Assembly: GCF_900100345.1 (NCBI RefSeq)
Contig: NZ_FMTT01000004.1
Coordinates: forward strand, 62,001 to 126,000
Direction of reading: 5' to 3'
DNA length: 64,000 bases
Source of the DNA: Paenibacillus tianmuensis
GTDB lineage: Bacteria; Bacillota; Bacilli; Paenibacillales; NBRC-103111
Part shown: positions 9,012-16,642 of the stretch, piece by piece
Position numbering within the stretch: the stretch's first letter is position 1
Layout of the letters: the number at the start of each line of letters is the position of its first letter
Position numbers and translations under genes: made by a program
The notes under the pieces: generated by a model
What the model was told of the DNA's origin: nothing
What the model saw: the letters and a program-made list of their open reading frames with translations, nothing else
Database searches by the model: none

Positions 9012-10457
9012 TTAGACCGGTTTCGGCTCCGCCGGGAAAAGCGGAAACGTAATCGTGACCTGTGTGCCTTCCCCGGTGGAAGCCATCTGCAGGAGGCCTC
9101 CGAGATTTTCGCGCACGAGCGTTTCCGTAATTTTCAAGCCGAGATGGCCTTTCCGGTCGGCGCTATCGCCTGCAGCGGGCAGCCCGATGCCGTTATCCGC
9201 TACCTCCATGCGGACGATCTGCCCACTGCCATACAGCGAGATCCGAATGTCTCCCTGTTCGCGGTCGACGAACGCATGTGTCACGCAATTTTGCACAAGC
9301 TCGTTGGAGACGAGCGCCAGCGTGGTGGCGATGTCGGACGGCAGCGTCAGGGTGTCCCCCGAAATGGCGATGCGGATCACTTGATCCGGCTTGGCCGTGG
9401 AGGAGACGACGTTTTTGGCGATGCGATCCAGCACATCGTTGAATTGGATCGTTTCCAGCCCGTCATAGGCCAGCATCTCGTGGATAACGGCGATGCTGTT
9501 GATGCGGTTGATGCTGTCGCGATATATTTTCTCGACCTCGTCCAGCTTCGTGCGGCGCATTTGCAGCCGGAGCAGGCTGGAAACGGTCTGCAGATTGTTT
9601 TTGACCCGATGGTGAATCTCCTTGATGACAACCGATTTAATAACAAGCTGCTTCTCTTTTTCCTTCAAGTCCGAGATGTCCCGGATCAGCATCAGCCCGA
9701 GGGCGCCCTGCTGCTGCCGGTTGATCGAGACGGTTTTCAGCTCCAGCGCGACATGCCCGATCACAAGCTCTTGACGGACGATTCCGGCTGGCGCAAGCAG
9801 CGAAGCGTGATCGAGCCTGCCGTAAAACAGCTCGACCAGACTTGAGCCTTCCGGAGCGCCGCTGTGCCCGATCTCCTGCAGCATTTTCCGGGCGCGCGGG
9901 TTCGCATAGGTCACATGCGCCTGTCCGTCGAACAGCACAATGCCCTCGTGCATGAGCGACTGGACGCTGCTTTCTGATAAAGCGACCGCAAGCAGCGTTT
10001 CGCTGAGCTGCTCCGTCGTTTCACGAAGCCGCTCCACATTTTTTTCCTGCTCGACGATCTCCGAAATGTCCTGCTCCATGATCAGCACACCGATCACGCG
10101 GCCGGTTTTGGCGCGGATCGGAACGACATTTTGCCGCATCGCGATCTGCTCCTGGGATATCCCCCGGGAACCGATGACCGGCTGGCCGGAAAGCAGGCAA
10201 AACATGACGGCCGGCTCGTTGTGCGCATAAGCGTGCAGACCGACCACCGACGAATGGTAAAGCGACGGGGCCGTTGTCGGCTTGGCCTCGGCTACGACAA
10301 GCGCCGTACCCTGATCCGCAAGCGGACAGTCGATGAACACGTCCGACTGGAACACGTCGGCGAACAATTGCAAATGTTGCGACAAATCTATAATAACTTT
10401 CACTTCTTCTACAGATAACAGGGTGCGCTCCGCGCACAGTTCGGCAATCGATGGCAT
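9012..10457 (-). CDS. eutW: Ethanolamine-sensing histidine kinase EutW
   Basis: A 481-residue cytosolic kinase with no membrane segment. The N-terminal sensor region (1-130), a central PAS-like domain (150-250) and a HisKA_2 dimerisation domain with the phosphohistidine in KEIHHRVKNNLQT (near 275-290) are followed by a HATPase with NELVQNCVTHAF and VADNGIGLP. ATG 10457 is preceded by GAGGG at 7 nt; an upstream ATG at 10490 has no ribosome site. It has its own predicted promoter, so it can be made before the operon is induced. Partner of EutV, 55 nt downstream. Confidence 0.93.
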   Translation of the reverse strand: MPSIAELCAERTLLSVEEVKVIIDLSQHLQLFADVFQSDVFIDCPLADQGTALVVAEAKPTTAPSLYHSSVVGLHAYAHNEPAVMFCLLSGQPVIGSRGISQEQIAMRQNVVPIRAKTGRVIGVLIMEQDISEIVEQEKNVERLRETTEQLSETLLAVALSESSVQSLMHEGIVLFDGQAHVTYANPRARKMLQEIGHSGAPEGSSLVELFYGRLDHASLLAPAGIVRQELVIGHVALELKTVSINRQQQGALGLMLIRDISDLKEKEKQLVIKSVVIKEIHHRVKNNLQTVSSLLRLQMRRTKLDEVEKIYRDSINRINSIAVIHEMLAYDGLETIQFNDVLDRIAKNVVSSTAKPDQVIRIAISGDTLTLPSDIATTLALVSNELVQNCVTHAFVDREQGDIRISLYGSGQIVRMEVADNGIGLPAAGDSADRKGHLGLKITETLVRENLGGLLQMASTGEGTQVTITFPLFPAEPKPV

Positions 10458-10481
10458 AAGCAATCCCTCACGACGTATTGA

Positions 10482-10509
10482 TTTATACATGCACCGATTT
10501 TATTGTCAC
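10482..10509 (-). promoter_or_regulatory. Internal promoter for eutWV
   Basis: On the minus strand GTGACA (10504-10509), 16-nt spacer, TATAAA (10482-10487), five of six matches in each hexamer. It lies in the 156-nt gap between eutP and eutW, the widest gap of the operon. Confidence 0.6.
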
Positions 10510-10613
10510 ACAAACCGCGCTGCGAAGAAAGCCCTTACACATGGTAAATTTCTTCCGGTATGTTGCGCTTCCCGGCAGGTTTTCCTTTTGTACCCGTTGC
10601 TACACGCTCGAAG

Positions 10614-11054
10614 CTATCGGTTCACGATGCCCAGCAGCAGCTCCTTCAGCTCTGCGATGCCATCGCCGCCGGCCGCCGACGTCAAGAGGATCTCCCCTTT
10701 AGGCAGCGATGACCGGAGCAGCGAGACTGCCCGGTCCGGATCGGCCTTCGGGTGATCGATTTTCGTGACGGCCCCGATGGCGCGAATCGGAAAGCCCTCG
10801 GCAAAGCCGGGCGGAAAATAGTTCCGGTTGCGGGTCGCATCCTGTATGAGCAAAATCGCCGCCGCTTGATACGATGTCGCCATCAGCGAACGATAGTAGA
10901 GCGGATTCTCGCTGTACTCGCCGGGCGTATCGATCAGCCAGTCGCGGAACACGAGGCTTTGCGTTTTGACCGCCGGCTCCTGCTCGCCCATCAGCGCTTT
11001 GACCAACGTCGATTTGCCGGCGCCGACGGCGCCGATGATCATGACTTTACGCAT
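10614..11054 (-). CDS. eutP: EutP/PduV-family P-loop protein
   Basis: A 146-residue Ras-like NTPase of the EutP/PduV family found in ethanolamine and propanediol operons. Visible motifs are the P-loop GAVGAGKST (residues 8-16), the G3 motif DTPGEY, and TKID as G4. Reported roles of relatives range from microcompartment positioning to acetate kinase activity; the sequence does not decide. It starts 3 nt after the eutS stop and is the last gene before the eutWV promoter. Confidence 0.93.
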   Translation of the reverse strand: MRKVMIIGAVGAGKSTLVKALMGEQEPAVKTQSLVFRDWLIDTPGEYSENPLYYRSLMATSYQAAAILLIQDATRNRNYFPPGFAEGFPIRAIGAVTKIDHPKADPDRAVSLLRSSLPKGEILLTSAAGGDGIAELKELLLGIVNR

Positions 11055-11057
11055 GGC

Positions 11058-11399
11058 TTACGACCTCGTCAAAGGAGCGATGGAAAATTTCAGCTTCTCG
11101 TGCAAAAAGTTGTTGACCGATTCGATCGCCATTTCGACCGCGGATACGTCTCCCACGATAACCAGAGAGCCGGTGAAGCGGTCCAAATAGCCGATATCGA
11201 TATTCGCGGCTTTCGTGGCAATATCCGCTGCGATGATCGCCGTTTCCGTCGGCGTCAACGTCAGAATGCCGATCGCGCTCGCCTTCTCGATCCCGAGCTT
11301 CGTATACAGCACGGGATCGGGGTTAGCGATGACATGTGCCAGGGTGAGCTGCTTACCCGGCACGTATTCCTGAATGACCCGCTGTTTGTCCTGTTCCAT
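11058..11399 (-). CDS. eutS: BMC shell protein EutS
   Basis: A 113-residue BMC-domain hexamer of the EutS/PduU type (circularly permuted, with a bent hexamer in known structures). The start region [22 protein letters not shown] is typical of the subfamily, followed by the BMC core [24 protein letters not shown] 11399 has AGGAGG 6 nt upstream; an upstream in-frame start at 11450 lies inside eutN without a ribosome site. It forms facets of the ethanolamine compartment. Confidence 0.93.
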   Translation of the reverse strand: MEQDKQRVIQEYVPGKQLTLAHVIANPDPVLYTKLGIEKASAIGILTLTPTETAIIAADIATKAANIDIGYLDRFTGSLVIVGDVSAVEMAIESVNNFLHEKLKFSIAPLTRS

Positions 11400-11409
11400 A
11401 CGTCCCCTC

Positions 11410-11691
11410 CTAACCTCCGCTGTCGTCGCCGACCTCGAAGCTGTCCACAATACCGACGATCATGGCGTCGATGGGCACCATTTTGCCGCTGAACAGCACG
11501 CGGGCCGGACTTCCCCGGGATATAATCACCTTCTCGCCGACGCCCGCTCCGATGCGGTCTGCGGCGATGACTGGCTGCCCCGCTTCGCGGTCCTTGAAAT
11601 CGATCGGCTGGACGACCATCAGCTTCAGGTTGTCCATGCCTTCTTCCTTCTGTGTGGCCCACACGCTGCCGATCACTTTCCCCATAAACAT
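11410..11691 (-). CDS. eutN: BMC vertex protein EutN (CcmL/CsoS4 family)
   Basis: A 93-residue OB-fold protein that caps the vertices of microcompartment shells as a pentamer. The N-terminus [13 protein letters not shown], the [17 protein letters not shown] segment and the end [15 protein letters not shown] are diagnostic. Two starts are possible (ATG 11691 or 11685); GGGTGAG favours 11691. It lies six nt after the flavoprotein-like gene. Confidence 0.93.
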   Translation of the reverse strand: MFMGKVIGSVWATQKEEGMDNLKLMVVQPIDFKDREAGQPVIAADRIGAGVGEKVIISRGSPARVLFSGKMVPIDAMIVGIVDSFEVGDDSGG

Positions 11692-11697
11692 AGGAAC

Positions 11698-12564
11698 TCA
11701 CCCTTTATCCGCATACTGGACCGTGACATCTTTTTCCTTCAGCAAATCCGCTGCCAGCGGCGAAACGATCGTTCCCTTGCTAAGGATCAGCTTCCGCACG
11801 TCCGGCGCAGTATCCGTCTGCCGCTTCACCCATTCGGCGGTCAGCAGCTTGCCTTCGAACACGGCGCTGCCTGCCGCTGCCGCACGGCCGTTCGCGGCTC
11901 CAGCGTGAGCGCTGGCCGCTTCCGGCAACGATGAGCCCTTAGCCGACGCATCGTTGCCCGTCTGGCGCTGCGCCGCGCCGCATTTGCGCACGACCGCTTC
12001 CGCCAGCAGCTTCTGCGGAGCGAACTCCGCGCCGAGGGCCGCAAGCTCGCGCTTGTACCGCTCGAACAGCTTGACGTAAGGCTTCGGCAGCGTCAGCGTT
12101 TTCAGCGTACGCCGGTCCGCCCGTTTCAATCCGGGTATATCGTCCCCGATCAGCACGAACTTATTCAAGACGAGCGCGGAAAACAAAATCTCCGCCTTCA
12201 CCGTCCCTTTCAGCCCCTGCGCAGCCCGTGCGGCGTTATCCACATCGATCTCGGGAATGACGATTCCATCGTATTCAAGCGGCAGCTCCAGCGGCGCGGG
12301 CGCATACTCGTCGGCGGCAATAATTTTGCCAGGACCGCTGCTTTCGATTTTGTGCAGGCCGAGCCATGCAGATGTTTCTCCGTCTAGAAACAGCAGATCG
12401 TAGCAGATTCCGCTGTTTTTGAGCAATATAAAATGGTCCGTGAACGCCTCGTGCGCGGTGCTGTCGCAAAACAGATACAGCACTTTGGGCTTTTTCATCT
12501 GCTCCGCCTGCATCGCCTGCACCAGCTCACGGACGATCGATTCGATCATCGGTTTGATCTCCAT
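11698..12564 (-). CDS. Flavoprotein-like protein of the ethanolamine operon, function unknown
   Basis: A 288-residue protein of a type I associate with Firmicutes eut operons, not biochemically assigned. Residues 1-18 form an amphipathic helix (MIESIVRELVQAMQAE) like BMC cargo tags. Residues 25-175 look like a Rossmann/flavoprotein fold: VLYLFCDST near the start and VIPEIDVDNAARAAQG and ALVLNKFVLIGDDI further on. A low-complexity alanine-rich linker (about 195-225) leads to a tail (230-288) with KGTIVSPLAADLLKEKDV, echoing the N-terminal TPAANDFLKSRGI of PduL. No cysteine cluster for iron-sulfur is visible. It sits between pduL and eutN with gaps of six nt. Confidence 0.75.
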   Translation of the reverse strand: MEIKPMIESIVRELVQAMQAEQMKKPKVLYLFCDSTAHEAFTDHFILLKNSGICYDLLFLDGETSAWLGLHKIESSGPGKIIAADEYAPAPLELPLEYDGIVIPEIDVDNAARAAQGLKGTVKAEILFSALVLNKFVLIGDDIPGLKRADRRTLKTLTLPKPYVKLFERYKRELAALGAEFAPQKLLAEAVVRKCGAAQRQTGNDASAKGSSLPEAASAHAGAANGRAAAAGSAVFEGKLLTAEWVKRQTDTAPDVRKLILSKGTIVSPLAADLLKEKDVTVQYADKG

Positions 12565-12570
12565 CCTTCG

Positions 12571-13359
12571 CTACCCCCTTTCCGCACGCGTGAACACGCC
12601 GTTTTTGCCGATCATTTGCACCGTATCTCCGGTGTTCAGTTGAGCGGCGTTCGCTTCGTCCGTATCGAGATGAACGTCAAGCGCGTAACGCGGATTCACC
12701 CGGACCACAACGTCCGTAAACGCCAGCGGCCGGTCGCCGCGGGTTTGCAGAATAATGCGGTCCCCCTCGGACACCTGAAACCTCTGAGCGTCGTCAGGCG
12801 ACATATGGACATGGTTTTTGGCGACGATCAAGCCCTGCGCCAGCACGACCGCGCCCTTCGGGCCGGCCACTGTGATACCGGGTGTGCCTTCCAGATCGCC
12901 CGACAGCCGGACCGGGGGCTTCACGCCGAGCGCAAAGCCGTCCGTCTGGGATATCTCCACCTGGGACGCCCCGCGCGAAGGCCCGAGAATGCGCACGTTC
13001 TGCAAAACGCCCTTCGGACCGATCAGCGTAACCGTTTCCTGTGCGGCAAATTGTCCGGGCTGCGACAGCTCCTTCAGCGGGGTAAGCTGGTACCCTTCGC
13101 CGAACAGCGCCTCGACATGCTCCGGCGACAAATGCACGTGCCGGCCCGAGACGCCGACGGGAAGGAGCAGCGCTTCGGGCGCCGGCTCCGCAGGCAAGGC
13201 CGCCGGAGCTTCGGCCTTCAGACGCTGGATGGCGATGCCCCGGCTTTTCAGAAAATCATTGGCCGCCGGCGTCAGCAGGTCCCCGGCCGCAATCGGATAC
13301 GGATTTGGGAGCCCCTGCGCCAGCCGGCTGCGCAGACTCGTTTCCGTAATCAGCGCCAT
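12571..13359 (-). CDS. pduL: Phosphate propanoyl/acetyltransferase, PduL type
   Basis: Converts acetyl-CoA to acetyl phosphate inside the compartment, recycling CoA. The 262-residue product has the two zinc-histidine motifs of the family, VSGRHVHLS (near residue 72) and AKNHVHMSP (near 178), and no resemblance to classical Pta. The first 65 residues precede the catalytic body and contain LLTPAANDFLKSRGI plus a Pro/Ala-rich linker, consistent with a targeting extension. It follows eutM by five nt. Confidence 0.93.
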   Translation of the reverse strand: MALITETSLRSRLAQGLPNPYPIAAGDLLTPAANDFLKSRGIAIQRLKAEAPAALPAEPAPEALLLPVGVSGRHVHLSPEHVEALFGEGYQLTPLKELSQPGQFAAQETVTLIGPKGVLQNVRILGPSRGASQVEISQTDGFALGVKPPVRLSGDLEGTPGITVAGPKGAVVLAQGLIVAKNHVHMSPDDAQRFQVSEGDRIILQTRGDRPLAFTDVVVRVNPRYALDVHLDTDEANAAQLNTGDTVQMIGKNGVFTRAERG

Positions 13360-13364
13360 AGGGA

Positions 13365-13652
13365 TTAGCCTTCAAGCTTCGGCAGAATGAATTCAATATC
13401 CGTGTGAGGACGCGGAATAACGTGTACGGAGACCAGCTCGCCGATTTTTTCCGCGGCTGCCGCCCCGGCATCCGTTGCCGCTTTCACTGCGCCTACATCG
13501 CCGCGTACCATCACCGTCACCAAACCGCCGCCGACATGCACTTTTCCGATCAGCTTGACATTGGCCGCTTTCACCATGGCATCCGCCGCTTCAATCGATC
13601 CTACGAGTCCTTTCGTTTCTACCATTCCGAGTGCCGCCATTTCTCCTGCCAT
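13365..13652 (-). CDS. eutM: BMC hexameric shell protein EutM (PduA-like)
   Basis: A 95-residue single BMC domain, the main facet tile. It shows [20 protein letters not shown], then [25 protein letters not shown], and ends [13 protein letters not shown], all hallmark segments. The first gene of the second half of the operon, after a 78-nt gap from eutE. Confidence 0.95.
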   Translation of the reverse strand: MAGEMAALGMVETKGLVGSIEAADAMVKAANVKLIGKVHVGGGLVTVMVRGDVGAVKAATDAGAAAAEKIGELVSVHVIPRPHTDIEFILPKLEG

Positions 13653-13695
13653 TGTCTATTCCTCCCTGGAATAAAATTTTAGTCGATGATTCAAA

Positions 13696-13734
13696 ATTGA
13701 ACTTATCGGATTGAACTTACCGGATTAAATTTAC
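13696..13734. repeat. Short imperfect tandem repeat in the eutE-eutM gap
   Basis: ATTGAACTTATCGG (13696-13709), ATTGAACTTACCGG (13710-13723) and a diverged partial copy ATTAAATTTAC (13724-13734). The last copy covers the eutE stop codon. No role is evident. Confidence 0.6.
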
Positions 13735-15227
13735 TTGGCTTCCAGTTGCAATTCAGACAGCACGCTGCGGACGATCTGCAGAACATCCTCCCGCGAAATC
13801 CCCGGATTGCCGGAGGCTTCCGGCTGAAGCTTTTCCATCGTCCGCTCTACCGCCTGCGCCGCCGCAGGGGCAATATCCATCTCGCGGATGCCGAAGGCGA
13901 CACGCTTGATGTTGAGCAGATGCTGCGGACCGATGTTGTCCGACGTAATATTGTTGCCGAACGAGCCGCAGCCCAGCGTAAACGACGGCGTAATGCCGGT
14001 CGTAGCGCCGATGCCGCCGAACGTCGTGCCCGAGTTGACGACGATGCGCGAGGCCGGCTTCTCCAGCCCGAACGCTTCGATAACGGATTCGTTCTCGCAG
14101 TGAATGCCGAGCGTATGCCCGAGTCCGCCGAGCTCTAGCAGCTCCATACAGCGGCTGCAGCCCTCCAGCCAATCCTTTACGGTGTAGAGCGCCAGCACCG
14201 GGCTTAATTTCTCCACGGAGAACGGGTACTCATGTCCGACGTTCGTTTCTTCCGCAATCAATACCCGCGCCTCCGGCGGAACGGTAAAGCCCGCCATCTC
14301 TGCGATCACCTGCGGCGACCGGCCGACGACCTTCGGGTTCAACCCTTTGCCGATCGTCAAAATCGAGCCGACCTTGCGCTTCTGCTCCTCGTCCAGAAAA
14401 TAAGCGCCCTGCCGCTTCAGCTCTTCGACGAGCTGCGGCTTGATCGACGCGTCGGCGACAATCGCTTGCTCCGAAGCGCAAATCGTGCCGTAATCGAACG
14501 TCTTGCTTTGCAAAATCAAGCTGACCGCGCGGGACAGGTTCGCGCTGTGGTGCACGTACACCGGGACGTTGCCCGGCCCGACGCCATACGCGGGCTTGCC
14601 CGAGCTGTAAGCGGCCTTGACCATCGCCGTGCCGCCGGTCGCCAGGATCACATCCGTCCGCTTGTGCCGCATGAGCTCGTTGCTCGCCTCGACCGAGGGC
14701 TTCGACAAACAGTGGATCAAACCGGCGGGAGCCCCCGCCTTTTCTGCCGCCAGACGCATCACCTTGGCCGCTTCCTGCGAGCAGCGCAGCGCCGACGGAT
14801 GCGGGCTGATGACGATCGCATTGCGCGCCTTCAGCGCGATCATGCACTTGAACATAACGGTCGACGTCGGATTGGTCGACGGGATGATCGCGGCGACAAC
14901 GCCGACCGGCTGCGCCACCTCCCACACCTTGCGCTCGTCATCCTTGCGCACGATCCCGACTGTCTTCATGTCTTTCATCGACTCGTAAACGTTTCGGGCG
15001 ACGAAAAGATTTTTAGCTGTCTTATCGGCAACTTTGCCGTACCCGGTCTCTTCCACAGCCATTTCGGCCAGCCGTACGGCTTCCGCCTTGGCCGCCCGGG
15101 CCAGCGCAGCGACGATGTCGTCAATCTGCGACTGGGTCATTTTTTCCAGCAGCTTCTGGGCCTGACTCGCTTCCTGCAGAAGGCTGCGCACATCCTGTAT
15201 CGCCTGCAAATCGGCGTCCAGCTTCAT
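13731..15227 (-). CDS. eutE: CoA-acylating acetaldehyde dehydrogenase (EutE)
   Basis: Oxidises acetaldehyde to acetyl-CoA with NAD and CoA inside the compartment. The 498 residues show the aldehyde-dehydrogenase fold with the catalytic cysteine in DYGTICASEQ (near residue 250), the nucleotide segment IIPSTNPTSTVMFK and the C-terminal NSGTTFGGIGATTG. A C-terminal helix (EDVLQIVRSVLSELQLE, about 478-497) follows a Pro/Gly linker and looks like an encapsulation peptide. It follows the SAP-tailed shell gene by 18 nt. Confidence 0.95.
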   Translation of the reverse strand: MKLDADLQAIQDVRSLLQEASQAQKLLEKMTQSQIDDIVAALARAAKAEAVRLAEMAVEETGYGKVADKTAKNLFVARNVYESMKDMKTVGIVRKDDERKVWEVAQPVGVVAAIIPSTNPTSTVMFKCMIALKARNAIVISPHPSALRCSQEAAKVMRLAAEKAGAPAGLIHCLSKPSVEASNELMRHKRTDVILATGGTAMVKAAYSSGKPAYGVGPGNVPVYVHHSANLSRAVSLILQSKTFDYGTICASEQAIVADASIKPQLVEELKRQGAYFLDEEQKRKVGSILTIGKGLNPKVVGRSPQVIAEMAGFTVPPEARVLIAEETNVGHEYPFSVEKLSPVLALYTVKDWLEGCSRCMELLELGGLGHTLGIHCENESVIEAFGLEKPASRIVVNSGTTFGGIGATTGITPSFTLGCGSFGNNITSDNIGPQHLLNIKRVAFGIREMDIAPAAAQAVERTMEKLQPEASGNPGISREDVLQIVRSVLSELQLEAK

Positions 15228-15245
15228 ATCGGGTTCTCACTCCCT

Positions 15246-15788
15246 TCAGTCCTTCTTCTCCGTAAGCAGCCGGATCAGCTCGGCCTTCGCCGCCGTGCCG
15301 ATGCCGGAAGCGTTCAACGGGAATCCGGGGGTATTGCGGGCAAGCTCCCGCAGCTGCTGGAGCGAAAGCTTGGCCAACGCCTCTGCGGATACTGCATCCC
15401 CGTCTCCCGTCCCGGAAAGGCCCGCCGCTTCGTCCGCTGCCGCCTCGTCGGCAGACGGCTCCGCAGACGGCTTCGGCTCCGCCGGGGCGTTCTTTCGCCA
15501 TATGCTTTCCAGCATCGCTGAAACGGAAAGATCCGGCCGCGGAATCACGTGCGTCCCGACCAGCTTGCCTACCCTGCGGGCTTCTTCTCCGCCTGCCTCT
15601 ACGGCCGCCCGGACGGAAGCGACATCTCCTACGATATATACGGTAATGAGTCCTGCATCCGCTTTTTCAAACGTCATAACTCGGACGTCCGCCGTCTTCG
15701 CCGCAGCATCGGCCGCAGCGATCAAGGCGGGTACGCCGATCGTCTCAATCAGTCCCAGCGCTGTTCTCGACTGTGTCATCTCCATCAC
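15246..15788 (-). CDS. BMC shell protein with C-terminal SAP/Rho-N-like domain
   Basis: A 180-residue protein. Residues 8-95 are a BMC domain (ALGLIETIGVPALIAAADAA ... GTHVIPRPDLS). A linker rich in Ala, Pro, Ser, Glu and Asp (98-135) leads to a 45-residue tail with LSLQQLRELARNTPG and KAELIRLLTEKK, the helix-extended-helix pattern of SAP/Rho-N nucleic-acid-binding domains. Enteric EutK also has a BMC domain with a C-terminal nucleic-acid-binding-like domain, but of a different fold, so this is a functional analogue rather than a clear orthologue. It lies between eutL and eutE. Confidence 0.85.
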   Translation of the reverse strand: MMEMTQSRTALGLIETIGVPALIAAADAAAKTADVRVMTFEKADAGLITVYIVGDVASVRAAVEAGGEEARRVGKLVGTHVIPRPDLSVSAMLESIWRKNAPAEPKPSAEPSADEAAADEAAGLSGTGDGDAVSAEALAKLSLQQLRELARNTPGFPLNASGIGTAAKAELIRLLTEKKD

Positions 15789-15806
15789 CCGCTTTCGTTA
15801 ACCAGA

Positions 15807-16472
15807 TTATTTCGGCTCTCGCGCGACGCTGAGAACCGCATCGGCAAAAGCGCTCGCCGCCGCGGTACAAGCGGACTGGCTGCCCGTCAGCAAACCGCCG
15901 CCGAAGTTCGTCTCCGTCGGCGGGCCGTAAAATTGGCACAGTCTGACGTCCGCCGCCTTCAATGCAGCATCCAAGCCGTACACCGCTTCGAGCGGCGGCG
16001 CGATTAAATATGCGAGCGGCTCGCCTTCGGCGATGCCCGCCACCTGGGACAAGTAGGAACCCGTTCTCGAAATGACGTGAGCGTAGTACGCATGCGTACC
16101 CTCGCTGTTCAGGGAATAAAAGCACGCGCCGTTTTCCATCAAAGCGATCGCCGCGTCCAACCCGCTTTTTACCTCGTCCGGCGTCCGGCCGCCCAGCATC
16201 CCGATAAATTCCCCCGACAGCGGGCCCGAGGCATGCGCCGACCCCGCGTAAAAGGAACGGGCATATACCACTTCCACCGCCGCTTTCTTGGTCGCCTCGT
16301 CCAGCGCCGTATAGCCGACGTCGTCGATACTCGACGTTAGTATCCCCAAACTTCGGATGTCCGGCTTCAGCTCCAGCTTCCGGGCCAGCTCCGGGTCCAC
16401 ATTCGGAATGATGCGGACGGCCAGCGGCACGGCTCGAATCGGCTGCTTCACTAGGTTCACCTCCGCTGTCAT
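15807..16472 (-). CDS. eutL: BMC trimeric shell protein EutL
   Basis: A 221-residue tandem-BMC protein that forms trimers with a gated central pore in known structures. Typical segments are VRIIPNVDPELARKL near the N-terminus, LGILTSSIDDVGYTALDEAT, AHASGPLSGEFIGML and CQFYGPPTETNFGGGLL. First gene of the operon, about 105 nt after the predicted transcription start and behind the attenuator. GGAGG precedes ATG 16472. Confidence 0.95.
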   Translation of the reverse strand: MTAEVNLVKQPIRAVPLAVRIIPNVDPELARKLELKPDIRSLGILTSSIDDVGYTALDEATKKAAVEVVYARSFYAGSAHASGPLSGEFIGMLGGRTPDEVKSGLDAAIALMENGACFYSLNSEGTHAYYAHVISRTGSYLSQVAGIAEGEPLAYLIAPPLEAVYGLDAALKAADVRLCQFYGPPTETNFGGGLLTGSQSACTAAASAFADAVLSVAREPK

Positions 16473-16487
16473 ACATCAAAAGACGAC

Positions 16488-16543
16488 AAAAAGGCGCCCC
16501 GGACCAAAGAACGTGCGAAAGCGTTCTCCAATCCAAAGGCACC
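16488..16543 (-). terminator. Leader terminator of the eut operon (attenuator)
   Basis: In the transcript GGUGCCUUUGGA (16543-16532) pairs with UCCGGGGCGCC (16503-16493) with one bulge and wobble pairs. Inside it AGAACG pairs with CGUUCU, and UUUUU follows at 16492-16488. It lies between the promoter and eutL. Its 5' arm overlaps the ANTAR hairpin at 16536-16551, so the two cannot form together. Confidence 0.7.
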
Positions 16544-16551
16544 GTTGCCTT
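16536..16551 (-). promoter_or_regulatory. ANTAR-type antitermination hairpin in the eut leader
   Basis: AAGGC-AACGGU-GCCUU: a five-pair stem with a six-base loop having A at position 1 and G at position 4, the loop rule known for EutV/NasR/AmiR substrates. EutV substrates normally consist of two such hairpins; only one fits strictly here. Confidence 0.6.
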
Positions 16552-16582
16552 CATGCTATTTTTTTATGGTTTTCATAATCGA

Positions 16583-16611
16583 ATTGTAAATCAAATCACA
16601 CGATTTCGCAA
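16583..16611 (-). promoter_or_regulatory. Promoter of the eut operon
   Basis: On the minus strand TTGCGA (16606-16611), 17-nt spacer, TACAAT (16583-16588). The predicted start is near 16576, leaving a leader of about 105 nt before eutL that contains the attenuator. Confidence 0.72.
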
Positions 16612-16642
16612 GCGCTGTCATTGAAGTAGGTCATCACAATTT

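Noticed and set aside
16564-16578. Possible first ANTAR hairpin (TTATG-AAAAC-CATAA) at the eut transcript start
   Set aside because: Loop has five bases without the A1/G4 rule, and part of the stem may lie before the transcription start.
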